From assembly GCA_903954065.1 (NCBI GenBank), contig CAJBME010000164.1, positions 1-50,353 on the forward strand: a DNA stretch of 50,353 nt, given 5' to 3'. Position numbers and translations under genes: made by a program. The number at the start of each line of letters is the position of its first letter. Within the stretch, counting starts at the first letter, position 1. The notes under the pieces were generated by a model. It did no database searches, was not told the DNA's origin, and saw only the letters and a program-made list of their open reading frames with translations. Positions 32,738 through 41,508 of this stretch are shown here, in pieces. The DNA comes from an uncultured bacterium (GTDB lineage Bacteria; Verrucomicrobiota; Verrucomicrobiia; Verrucomicrobiales; V1-33).

Positions 32738-33661
32738 TCAGCGTATTCCTAGGCCCAGCAGGGTTTGAAAGTGAGGAGGTTCGGATTCCCGGTCGACGAC
32801 GGCGGTGGTGACGGCGGAGAAGCCGGCGGACTTGAGAAACCCGTCCAGTTCGACCTCGGTGAAACCGAGCCAGACATCGGCGTAGAGTTCCCGGGCCTCC
32901 TCGAAGTCATGGCGCAGCAGGTCAAGGACCACGATGCGACCGCCCGGTCGGAGGATGCGGGCGGCTTCGGCCACGGCGCGAGCCGGCTTCTGGGCATGAT
33001 GCAGGGCCTGGCTGAAGAGAGCGAGGTCAACGCTGGCATCGGCGATGGGAGGCGCCTCGAGGTCACCGAGCCGGAATTCAAGATTGGCCACTCCATGATC
33101 ACGGGCCAGCTGCCCGCCGAATTCAACCATGCGCGGGGAGCTGTCGACGGCGATGACGTGCCGAGCGCGCTGGGCGAGCATCTGGGAAAGCGTGCCCTCC
33201 CCTGCTCCCAGATCGGCAATGACGGCGGGCTCCATCAGCTTGATCAGCGCCTCACTCAATCCCTTCCATGAACGACCCGGCACATAGGCCCGGCCAAATT
33301 TTCCCGCCAGTTGGTCGAAATAAGCCCGGGCTTTGTCCGAGCGTTTGCGAAGCGTGAGCGTGAGGGCGGAGTCGTCGACGGCGGCTTCTGGCAATTCATC
33401 ACCGGCTTGCGCCACCAATGACCACAGGGCTTCCGTGGCTGTAGTTTCAAGGGCGCCGTAGTGAATGTTTTTGCCGACGCGACGATCGCCCACCAAGCCG
33501 GCGGCGCGCAATTGGGACAATTGGGTGGAGATGCGCGACTGCCCCATGCCTAGGATTTCCTGCAACTCAGCCACCGTCAGCTCCTGGGCGCGCAGCAACC
33601 TCAACAGCCGCACCCGGGTCGGGTCGGCCATGAGCTTGAGGGATTTAAGAAGCGATGACAT
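32738..33661 (-). CDS. ArsR-family regulator fused to a SAM-dependent methyltransferase
   Basis: 307 residues from the ATG at MSSLLKSLK. Residues about 1-85 are an ArsR winged helix (L-M-A-D-P-T-R-V-R-L-L-R-L-L, then L-T-V-A-E-L-Q-E-I-L-G-M-G-Q-S-R-I-S-T-Q-L-S-Q-L as recognition helix). After a helical linker comes a class I methyltransferase: motif I D-L-G-A-G-E-G, acidic V-I-A-V-D after it, then A-L-H-H and L-R-P-G-G-R-I-V-V-L-D. Such fusions are known, often linked to methionine/SAM metabolism, but no metH, metF or ahcY lies nearby. The ArsR part has no clear metal-binding cysteines. Its target is unknown. Confidence 0.85.
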   Translation of the reverse strand: MSSLLKSLKLMADPTRVRLLRLLRAQELTVAELQEILGMGQSRISTQLSQLRAAGLVGDRRVGKNIHYGALETTATEALWSLVAQAGDELPEAAVDDSALTLTLRKRSDKARAYFDQLAGKFGRAYVPGRSWKGLSEALIKLMEPAVIADLGAGEGTLSQMLAQRARHVIAVDSSPRMVEFGGQLARDHGVANLEFRLGDLEAPPIADASVDLALFSQALHHAQKPARAVAEAARILRPGGRIVVLDLLRHDFEEARELYADVWLGFTEVELDGFLKSAGFSAVTTAVVDRESEPPHFQTLLGLGIR

Positions 33662-33734
33662 AATTGAGGCTGAGCGGAGGGTGAACAAACTCCCCGGCCC
33701 AGCTAACGGGGCAGTTCAGGCGACCGTCCACTGA

Positions 33735-36341
33735 TTACTTTCCCACTGGCTGGGAATCAGCAGGCGTAGGCCGGGCCCATTCACCTCGGGCCAATGACCA
33801 ATCAGGGCCGAAATACCCGGTCAACTTCACAGCCGCCGGCCCCTGGCGCAGGTAATCCGGTGCCACGATCAAGACATCAGGATAAGCGGTTCCTGAGGAA
33901 AAGATGGGCAGTCGATCGGTTGAGCGCATGGCGGCGAGAGTGGTTCCGCCGATGACGGCGACCGATGCGGTTAGGCTGCCGGACCGTGGACGCACCATCA
34001 GGCAGGCCACTGGCTCAGGGTGTGCGGCCTCATCCCGCACCTGCCAAGCGTCGCGATGAATGGTGATAGGGGCGTCGGCCAACAGCTCGCGCCATGCGGC
34101 ATTGATCGAGGCATTGCCGTAGACGATCACGCTGCGATCGGTCCCGGCCGCCACCTGCCAGTCGGAATCGGGCACCACATCTACCGAGCCATTTCCGCGG
34201 TACCAAAAAACTTCGGCATCGTGGCGGGCGCGGTCGAGCATCCAGGCATTTTCCTCGGTGGTGCCACCGGTGCCATAGACCAGCATGAAGCGGTCGTGAA
34301 AAGCGTTCTTAAACGGGCCGGCGCGGCGAGGAGATTTATGAGCGACCTCTCGGGCCGGGGCCGGCTGCCAGCCGGTTTCGGTGCGCTGCAGGCGGACGGT
34401 TTCGTCGGCGCCGACTGGCACGTCTGGCAGGGTAGTGCCATCGATGTCGATGGCGATCCGGGCGTGCGGGGCCGCCTCCGCCGGGCGCAGCCGCCCTGTT
34501 TTCAAGGCAAGAACGGCGACGTTTTGCGTTGTACCGGAGACCGTCAGAGGTTCAGCCTTTTGGCGGAGATTCACCTGGCTGATTTCGCCCTGCTGTTGCT
34601 GGCTTTCCACCTCCGCCCAGAAACATTCGGACGATGCCGAGGGACTGGGCGTGACAAAATTGACCTCGACCACATCCTGCGGCAGCCGGACTTGGCGGTC
34701 ATCAAAGAACGTCATCATAGGAGGCCAGTCACAACAGACATTCCCCCACCAATGTCCGGCCCCCGGTTGTTCTTTGTAGACGAAATCCGGGTGAAACTGC
34801 GCGAGTTCGGAGCGCATTTGCCGGGCCTGCTCAACCGGCACATTGTCGTCGGCATCACCGTGCAAAATATACACTCCGGGGTACTGCAGATTGCGGCTGC
34901 GCGCCAGCGTATCGCTGACGGCCATTGGACGTCGCAACATGACGGACACGGCATCTGTGGCCTGTTCCGGACTGCGGCCGGCATAGGTGCTAAAACTAAT
35001 CCATCCCGCGCTCGGGCCGACGGCCGCGAAGCGGTCGGGAAAAAGCGAGCCAATATGCCATGTGCCGTGGCCGCCCATGGAATGACCCGTCAGCCATGTC
35101 CGACGCGGCTCGGTCTGAAACCGCTCGCGGGCGAGTTCCAACACCTCCAACGCATCCCATCGCCCCCAATCTTCCCAGTCAAAACCAAAACTCCGACGGT
35201 TGGTGGGTGTGATCACATACGCATTCGGCCGAGGACGGTAAACACCAGCCTGACCGGCCCCTTCCACTCCGGCCCCGTGCAGTGAAAGCATCAAACCAGG
35301 TCGCTGACCATCGACGGCACTGCCCGCAGCCGGCGGCACCACTCCATAATATTGCACGCTTCCCTCGATTTGACTGCGAAACGTGCGCACGTGTGTCTCT
35401 GACGGATTGCGAACCTGCCAAGACACAGTCGCAACATCCGCTGGTCCGGCTGTTCCTGCGGCCGCCGGAACGGCCTCGAACAACTCAAGGTCAATTGACA
35501 CATTCTCACCCGCCCACGCCTCCGCAGCAGTAGTCACCTCCGGATCGAGGCGAAAGCCAACTTTCCGCAAAGACAAGGGAGGCATGGGAGGCACGTCCGT
35601 CACCGTCGGTTTAAACCCGGGCCCACTTGCCTTTAACTGCCAGCCGGATTGAGGCGAAGAAGTCGCGTTCACCACCAGAAAGCCCCCCCACAACGCCTCA
35701 TGCTCACCCCGAATAATGTGCGGAAACGTCGGGTCGCGAGGGCTGAAAAACACTGGCTTTTCGGGCTGGCGCAAACGGGCCGTGACCGCACCGCGCCCGC
35801 TGGTGAAAATCAGGGTGTTCTTACCCTGGCGCAGCAACACCGGGATCTCGACTCTCCCGTTCGCGTAAACATCGCCGACCCGCGGCGCCCCATTGACCCG
35901 CACCGATCCATGGCCCTGGGCCTCCAGCAGCCAAACCTGCTCCGAGGGAGCCTCCACGGTCATGAACAACCAACCGCCAGCAATGGTTCTCCCGTCAAAT
36001 CGTCCCTGCTCGTCCGCCGTCACCTTTTTCCAGGCAGGAAGCCCGTCGGCACTCGGCGACTCGTCGGCGGACCGGTCGGGCCACGCGAGCGATCCTTGCG
36101 CATAGGCCCATTCTATTGGATCGACCGGTAGGGAGGCCCGCCCGCGAGGCCGCTCGCCCCGAGGCAGAACCCATCCTTCGGTGAGCTTTATTTCGGTCGC
36201 CGCGGCACTAGGAGCCGACGCTACCACCGGGGAGGTCGGGGCCGCCGGGGCCGCCGGGGCCGCCTGCTGGCCGGGCAAAGACAGGGGCCACAGGATAAAA
36301 CCAAGGCTGGCAAATGTCAGTCGCTGAAGAGTGAGGAACAT
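33735..36341 (-). CDS. Large exported alpha/beta-hydrolase (prolyl-oligopeptidase-like esterase)
   Basis: 868 residues from the ATG at MFLTLQRL, which opens a signal peptide ending near L-P-G-Q-Q; a longer upstream frame has no such signal. An N-terminal all-beta region (about 40-330) is followed by an alpha/beta-hydrolase core with nucleophile Ser421 in G-H-S-M-G-G, acid Asp496 in H-G-D-A-D-D-N-V-P and His530 in G-A-G-H-W-W, the prolyl-oligopeptidase/acyl-esterase arrangement. A further beta-rich region of about 250 residues follows. The likely role is extracytoplasmic hydrolysis of a polysaccharide ester or peptide. It is divergent from the Gfo/Idh oxidoreductase gene across 279 bases, which hold no gene I can see. 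Confidence 0.82.
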   Translation of the reverse strand: MFLTLQRLTFASLGFILWPLSLPGQQAAPAAPAAPTSPVVASAPSAAATEIKLTEGWVLPRGERPRGRASLPVDPIEWAYAQGSLAWPDRSADESPSADGLPAWKKVTADEQGRFDGRTIAGGWLFMTVEAPSEQVWLLEAQGHGSVRVNGAPRVGDVYANGRVEIPVLLRQGKNTLIFTSGRGAVTARLRQPEKPVFFSPRDPTFPHIIRGEHEALWGGFLVVNATSSPQSGWQLKASGPGFKPTVTDVPPMPPLSLRKVGFRLDPEVTTAAEAWAGENVSIDLELFEAVPAAAGTAGPADVATVSWQVRNPSETHVRTFRSQIEGSVQYYGVVPPAAGSAVDGQRPGLMLSLHGAGVEGAGQAGVYRPRPNAYVITPTNRRSFGFDWEDWGRWDALEVLELARERFQTEPRRTWLTGHSMGGHGTWHIGSLFPDRFAAVGPSAGWISFSTYAGRSPEQATDAVSVMLRRPMAVSDTLARSRNLQYPGVYILHGDADDNVPVEQARQMRSELAQFHPDFVYKEQPGAGHWWGNVCCDWPPMMTFFDDRQVRLPQDVVEVNFVTPSPSASSECFWAEVESQQQQGEISQVNLRQKAEPLTVSGTTQNVAVLALKTGRLRPAEAAPHARIAIDIDGTTLPDVPVGADETVRLQRTETGWQPAPAREVAHKSPRRAGPFKNAFHDRFMLVYGTGGTTEENAWMLDRARHDAEVFWYRGNGSVDVVPDSDWQVAAGTDRSVIVYGNASINAAWRELLADAPITIHRDAWQVRDEAAHPEPVACLMVRPRSGSLTASVAVIGGTTLAAMRSTDRLPIFSSGTAYPDVLIVAPDYLRQGPAAVKLTGYFGPDWSLARGEWARPTPADSQPVGK

Positions 36342-36620
36342 GAATACTGAATGTGTGCGGGACCGAAATGAGGGCGGGACCGAGCGGCTGGGCCCGGAGG
36401 ATCTGTTGCATGATGACCGCGCCCTGAGCGCGCGGCAAACATATTCCCTTATCGGGAGTGAGAGCACAACCGGAAGGAATGGTGGGCGCAAAACCGGAAA
36501 GATGGTCCCTTCTGCTTTTTGCCGGGCTGCTCATCCGCAACTCGATGCTTGTCGAACTGGCAGGAGGCGAGCAGGATATTTTATTCAAGCAGCCATATTC
36601 ATTCATACATCAATCTGACC

Positions 36621-37916
36621 ATGTCTCACGCGATGAACCGCCGTCGATTTCTTGCCACGTCCGCGGCCGGGCTAGGCACCCCGCTGATTCTCCCCTCCCG
36701 CGTCCTCGGAAAAGACGGAGCCGTGGCCCCGAACAGCAAAGTGCGCCTCGCGTGCATTGGCGTCGGAGGCATGGGCACCGGCAACATGCAATCATTCCTG
36801 AATGACGAACGGGTACAAGTGGTGGCCGTCTGCGATGTGGATGCCACCCACCGGGAAGCAGCCCGAAACACAGCCGGGTTGAAGGAGGCTGATGCGTATG
36901 GAGATTTTCGCGAGGTACTAGCCCGGAAGGACGTCGATGCGGTCATGAATGCGACCCCTGATCACTGGCATGCCTGCATCGCGACCGCGGCGGCCGCAGC
37001 GGGCAAGGACCTCTACACAGAAAAGCCATTGGCGGGAGGAATCGCCGACGGCCGGGCCGTGTGCGACGCGGTCAAGACCCACCAGAGAGTGCTTCAGTGC
37101 GGCACGTGGCGGCGTTCCGTCATGAAGACGCGTCTGGCCTGCGAATGGGTGCGCAACGGATACATCGGCGAGGTCAAACTGATTGAAGTAGGCGTGCCCG
37201 GCCGCTTTGCCATTGCCGGCGGATTTACCGGGATGGAAGCGCCGCAGGAGGTCCCTCCCGCACTGGATTATGAGATGTGGCTGGGCCCGGCACGAGCCGC
37301 GGCCTACACGGCGGCTCGATGTCATTTTAATTTCCGCTGGATCAACGACTATGCGCCCGGCTACATCACCGACTGGGGCGCCCATTTTCTCGATGTGGCC
37401 CAATGGGGTGCCGGCATGGACGAGACCACAGCCACCGAAATATCGGCCACCGAAGTGACGCGGCGAAACGAGGGAATCTACGATGCGCCGGAAAGCTTCC
37501 GCATTGAATATCAATATGCTCATGGTCTTCGCATCGTGATGTTTAGCACCACCGATCAAGATAAATGGGGCGTCCGCTTTGTCGGCCGCACGGGATCCAT
37601 TTTCACGGAGAACGAACGACTTGAGACCGACCCGGCCTCGCTGCGCACGGTGAAGCTGAAGGACGGTGACATCCGGTTGTTTGAGTCCAAGAGCCACCAT
37701 CGCAATTTTATTGATGCTGTATTGAGCCGTGGACAAACGGCGGCTCCGGCCCCGGCGGCTCACCGGGCCGCCACGATGTGCCATCTTGGCGCCATTTCTG
37801 CGGCCCTCGGCCGGCCCGTGACCTACGACCCGGTCGCAGAGAACTTCGGCCGTGACGAGCCCGCCAACGCGCTGTTGTCCTGCCCGCTGCGCGGACCGTG
37901 GAGATTGACAGTGTGA
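36621..37916 (+). CDS. Tat-exported Gfo/Idh/MocA oxidoreductase
   Basis: 431 residues. The Tat signal [13 protein letters not shown] begins at residue 5, so Met1 or Met5 are both possible starts. The Rossmann fold follows with G-V-G-G-M-G (47-52), V-C-D-V-D as second strand end, A-T-P-D-H-W-H and the family E-K-P motif (134-136) that contacts nicotinamide. The C-terminal alpha/beta domain includes I-T-D-W-G-A-H and a late K-S-H-H-R-N-F substrate loop. Expected to oxidise or reduce a sugar or inositol derivative with bound NAD(P) after folded export. A second member of the family follows on the same strand. Confidence 0.88.
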   Translation: MSHAMNRRRFLATSAAGLGTPLILPSRVLGKDGAVAPNSKVRLACIGVGGMGTGNMQSFLNDERVQVVAVCDVDATHREAARNTAGLKEADAYGDFREVLARKDVDAVMNATPDHWHACIATAAAAAGKDLYTEKPLAGGIADGRAVCDAVKTHQRVLQCGTWRRSVMKTRLACEWVRNGYIGEVKLIEVGVPGRFAIAGGFTGMEAPQEVPPALDYEMWLGPARAAAYTAARCHFNFRWINDYAPGYITDWGAHFLDVAQWGAGMDETTATEISATEVTRRNEGIYDAPESFRIEYQYAHGLRIVMFSTTDQDKWGVRFVGRTGSIFTENERLETDPASLRTVKLKDGDIRLFESKSHHRNFIDAVLSRGQTAAPAPAAHRAATMCHLGAISAALGRPVTYDPVAENFGRDEPANALLSCPLRGPWRLTV

Positions 37917-38019
37917 GCGGCAGGCGGCCGGGGCGCGCCGGTTTGACGCTTCCGGCCGGAGGCGCTCCTCGGGTATCTCCCTACTTGCGCGACGAGCGGA
38001 TCTGTTTCCATTCTGATCG

Positions 38020-39390
38020 ATGACATCCCGCCGCTCCATTCCTCTGTCTCGCCGCCATTTCCTGCGCGGCGCCGTTGCCGCTTCGATCTGCGCCCCGTTT
38101 GTGACGTCCCGTTCGTGGGCCGCCTCGCCCAATGGAAAAGTGCAAGTAGCCACCTTCGGGGCCGGTGGCCAAGGGGCCGGCGATCTTGAGTCATTCGTCC
38201 GCCACGAAAAATTCCAGCTGGTGGCGGTGGCGGATGTCGATCGCCGGGCGCTGGAGGCGCTCAAAACCAAGTACGCCACAGAATTTCCTGATCTGCGCGT
38301 TTATCGTGACTGGCGCGAGTTGCTCGCGAAAGAAGGTGATGCCATTGACGCCTGCCATGTGGCCACTCCCGATCACATGCATGCTCCCATCGGACTGGCT
38401 GCCATGAAAATGGGCAAACACCTGTATGGTCAAAAACCACTCACTCAGAACCTCTGGGAAAACCGGCAGATGATCATGCGCGCCCGTGAAAAAGGCGTCA
38501 AAACCCAGATGGGCATTCAAGTCTCATCCGACTTCACCGAGCGATTTGCCGTGGCCATGGTCCACAGTGGCGTCATCGGCAAAGTCAAAGAAGTGCATTC
38601 GTTCTCTGAAAAAGACTGGGGCGACCTCTCCCCGGTACCAGAGAGCCGCGACACGCCGCCCGACTGGCTCAACTGGGATCACTGGCTCGGCGTAGCCCAA
38701 GATCGCGCTTTCATCGACGGCTACTACCATCCCGGCAACTGGCGCAAACGCCGCGACTTCGGCACCGGCACGCTGGGCGATATGGGCTGCCACATCTTCA
38801 GCTCATGGTTCCGCGCTCTGGGGCTCACTACCCCCACCGCCATCAAATCCACCGGGACCGCCCCCGCCAATGCCACCAACTGGGCCATCAATGGACAAGT
38901 GGAATACACTTTCCCCGGCACCCAGTACACCGCTGAAGACAGCGTCAAAGTCACTTGGTACGACGGCAACCGCCGCCCACCAGCCGAAGTCATGGCCCTC
39001 ATCGAGGCCGACGCAGGCCCGCGCCAGATCAAGGTACCCGGTCAAGGCAACATCATCATCGGCACCGAAGGCGTGCTGCTGCATCCCCACGGCGGACGGC
39101 CCGAACTCTTTTCCCAAGAAAAATTCAAAGGCTACAAATACCCGAAACTCGAGCCCCGCGATCATTACCACGAATGGGTCGATTCGATTCTCGCCGGGGG
39201 CGCAGCCCAGCCGTCCGCAAACTTCGATTACGCCGGCCCACTCACGGAATCCGTCCTACTCGGCTGCCTGGCGAGCGTCTTCCCGGGCGAAGAGCTGAAA
39301 TGGGATTCGGCCGCCCTCAAATTCAATAATTCCGAAGCCGCCACCCGGCTGGTCAAGCGCACCTACCGCCCCGGCTGGGAAATCGCCTAA
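38020..39390 (+). CDS. Second Tat-exported Gfo/Idh/MocA oxidoreductase
   Basis: 456 residues with a Tat signal (L-S-R-R-H-F-L-R-G-A, cleaved near S-W-A-A). The nucleotide-binding loop reads F-G-A-G-G-Q-G and the motif that is E-K-P in most relatives is Q-K-P here, with T-P-D-H-M-H just before. The C-terminal half has L-G-D-M-G-C-H, a normal family feature, and N-W-R-K-R-R-D-F typical of the bacterial 'exported dehydrogenase' branch. It follows the first oxidoreductase by 103 bases and is divergent enough not to be a recent duplicate. Substrate unknown; the two may act in sequence on the same sugar. Confidence 0.88.
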   Translation: MTSRRSIPLSRRHFLRGAVAASICAPFVTSRSWAASPNGKVQVATFGAGGQGAGDLESFVRHEKFQLVAVADVDRRALEALKTKYATEFPDLRVYRDWRELLAKEGDAIDACHVATPDHMHAPIGLAAMKMGKHLYGQKPLTQNLWENRQMIMRAREKGVKTQMGIQVSSDFTERFAVAMVHSGVIGKVKEVHSFSEKDWGDLSPVPESRDTPPDWLNWDHWLGVAQDRAFIDGYYHPGNWRKRRDFGTGTLGDMGCHIFSSWFRALGLTTPTAIKSTGTAPANATNWAINGQVEYTFPGTQYTAEDSVKVTWYDGNRRPPAEVMALIEADAGPRQIKVPGQGNIIIGTEGVLLHPHGGRPELFSQEKFKGYKYPKLEPRDHYHEWVDSILAGGAAQPSANFDYAGPLTESVLLGCLASVFPGEELKWDSAALKFNNSEAATRLVKRTYRPGWEIA

Positions 39391-39492
39391 TCAGTTCAGA
39401 ATAAAGAAACGTCGCGAGGGCGGGCCTAGCCCCAAGCCCCGCGTAAGGGGGCCCACCGCGAGTGGATCGAGGCGCCCCCTCGCCCGATACAA

Positions 39493-41262
39493 TTACATTT
39501 TTTCGGGGACGTTAATGCCCAGCAAACCCAAGCCTTGCTGAATCACTCTGGAGGTCAGTTCGCAAAGCGCGAGACGGGTGATTTTGGCCTCGCCTTCGGA
39601 CCGCAAGACCGGGCAGGCCTCGAAGAAGCTGTGAAAGCTGGTCGCGGTCTCAAAGAGGTAGTTTGACAGCAGGTTGGGCCGAAAGTCTTCGAGGACACGC
39701 GGCACTTCTTCGGCGAAGCGGCTGAGCTGGAGAAGAAGGGCCCGTTCGGCCGGATCGGTCAGCACAAACGGCCCCTGCAGCGACGGGATTTCGCCCTCGA
39801 GTTTGCGGAAAATCGAGCGGGCCCGGACGTAAGAGTACTGGAGATACGGAGCCGTGTTTCCTTGAAACGAGAGCATTTTATCCCACGAAAAGATATAATC
39901 GCTCTGGCGATTGGGTAGAAGGTCGGCGTACTTCACTGCTCCCAGACCGATGATGCGGGCGATATCCCGGCGCTCCGACTCCGGCAGTCCTGGATTTTTC
40001 TCCGTGACCAGCGCGAAGGCGCGTTCCTCCGCCTCATCCAGTAGGTCAGCGAGTTTGACGGTCTCGCCAGAACGCGTTTTAAACGGACGCCCGTCATCGC
40101 CGAGGATGGCTCCAAACCAGACGTGGGACAGCTGCACTTCAGCCTCCGGATGCCAACGCCGGAAAATGGCAAAGAGTTGGCGGAAATGCAATTGCTGCCG
40201 CCCATCTGTGACATACACAATCTGGTCCGGCGTGAATTCACGCTGCCGGTACACGAGCGTGGCCAAGTCGGTCGTTGTGTAGTTGAATCCCCCGTCCGCC
40301 TTGCGCACGAGCGATGGGTTATCATGCCACTGACCGTCGCGCGACACGAGAAATGGATCGTCCTTTTCCGGCCCGGTCCGATCTGAAAAAACACACAGCG
40401 CCCCTTCACTCTCGCGCGCAATGCCGGCCGCCGCCAACGCCTCCGCGGTTTCACCCAACCATGGATTGTAAGCACTTTCGCCCAACATGTGGTCAAACTC
40501 GATGCCAAGGCGTCCGTAAATCGCCTGAAACTGCGTCTGCGAGAGCCGGATCATTTCTTTCCAAATCCCAAGATTCTCCACATCCCCGGCCTGCAATTTC
40601 ACCAACTCCGCCTTGGCCGCCTCCCGAACCGCCGGGTCCGCCGCACACCGCGCTGTCATGTCTTTGTACAGCCGCTCCATTTCCCCCAGAGGATCCGCCG
40701 CCAGCGCGTCGCGATCGAGCGATTCTTTCCAAGCCACCAACAACATGCCAAATTGCGTGCCCCAATCGCCAATGTGATTGTCCGTCACCACCACATGCCC
40801 GACCCACCGCGCAATGCGCGCCACCGCATCGCCGAGAATCGTCGATCGAATGTGCCCGACATGCATGGCCTTGGCCACATTGGGGCCAGAAAAATCAATG
40901 ACCAGCCGCCGCGCCACCGTCCCTTGAGGCCGCGCCGCTCCCAGCTTTTCGTCCGCCAGCAATCCCTCAAGACGCGCCGTGAGCGCCTCAGGCCGCAGCC
41001 GGAAATTAATAAACCCAGGCCCGGCCATTTCCGGCTCCAGAACTAGCCCGGTGGCATCAAAAGCCGCCATCAATTCAGCCGCAAAAACCCGCGGGTTTTT
41101 TCCCAGTTTCTTAGCCAGCAACATGGCAGCATTCGTCTGGTAATCGCCGAATCTGGCGTCAGCCGCCGGAGCCACGGCCGGAATAAAGCCCGGCGGCAGG
41201 TCCGGCACCACAGCAGCAAGAGCAGAGGCAAGGCGGTCGGTAATCTGTTGAACAAAGGTCAT
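39493..41262 (-). CDS. argS: Arginyl-tRNA synthetase
   Basis: 589 residues from the ATG at MTFVQQITDR; the frame is open 52 codons further upstream but without family character. Class I synthetase: N-terminal additional domain (about 1-105, with F-G-D-Y-Q-T-N), HIGH-type motif H-V-G-H (134-137) in N-V-A-K-A-M-H-V-G-H-I-R-S-T, the D-G-R-P-F-K-T-R-S-G segment that stands in place of KMSKS, and the C-terminal DALR anticodon-binding helix bundle. It charges tRNA-Arg. It is convergent with the oxidoreductase genes; 39391-39492 is a GC-rich spacer with no gene. Confidence 0.96.
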   Translation of the reverse strand: MTFVQQITDRLASALAAVVPDLPPGFIPAVAPAADARFGDYQTNAAMLLAKKLGKNPRVFAAELMAAFDATGLVLEPEMAGPGFINFRLRPEALTARLEGLLADEKLGAARPQGTVARRLVIDFSGPNVAKAMHVGHIRSTILGDAVARIARWVGHVVVTDNHIGDWGTQFGMLLVAWKESLDRDALAADPLGEMERLYKDMTARCAADPAVREAAKAELVKLQAGDVENLGIWKEMIRLSQTQFQAIYGRLGIEFDHMLGESAYNPWLGETAEALAAAGIARESEGALCVFSDRTGPEKDDPFLVSRDGQWHDNPSLVRKADGGFNYTTTDLATLVYRQREFTPDQIVYVTDGRQQLHFRQLFAIFRRWHPEAEVQLSHVWFGAILGDDGRPFKTRSGETVKLADLLDEAEERAFALVTEKNPGLPESERRDIARIIGLGAVKYADLLPNRQSDYIFSWDKMLSFQGNTAPYLQYSYVRARSIFRKLEGEIPSLQGPFVLTDPAERALLLQLSRFAEEVPRVLEDFRPNLLSNYLFETATSFHSFFEACPVLRSEGEAKITRLALCELTSRVIQQGLGLLGINVPEKM

Positions 41263-41508
41263 GGCGGATGCTGGCGGAATGAAATCGAAAAACGACCAAA
41301 GCGGAGAATCACCCCGCTGGCAAGGTGCTCTACCTTCGATTACAGCCCCACCCACGCCCTCGACGCGCGCTCCACAGACCGCCCGGGTGGTCGAACGAAA
41401 GGGAATCGCCCCCCGCATTTCCGCGTTGCACCATGGGGCGTCGGCGGCACGTTCTCGCTCTCTTCCATTACTTTCCCCCTCCTCCGACCCACAGCCCCTT
41501 CTCTCTCC

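Noticed and set aside
33662..33734. SAH or SAM riboswitch before the ArsR-methyltransferase gene
   Set aside because: The leader is short and I could not find the conserved core or a pseudoknot pairing by eye.
34020..35285. 421-codon open frame on the plus strand
   Set aside because: It is antisense to the exported esterase, whose Ser-Asp-His triad and signal peptide are clear on the other strand.
36918..38279. 453-codon open frame on the minus strand
   Set aside because: It runs antisense across both Gfo/Idh/MocA genes and the spacer between them. No conserved motif is seen.
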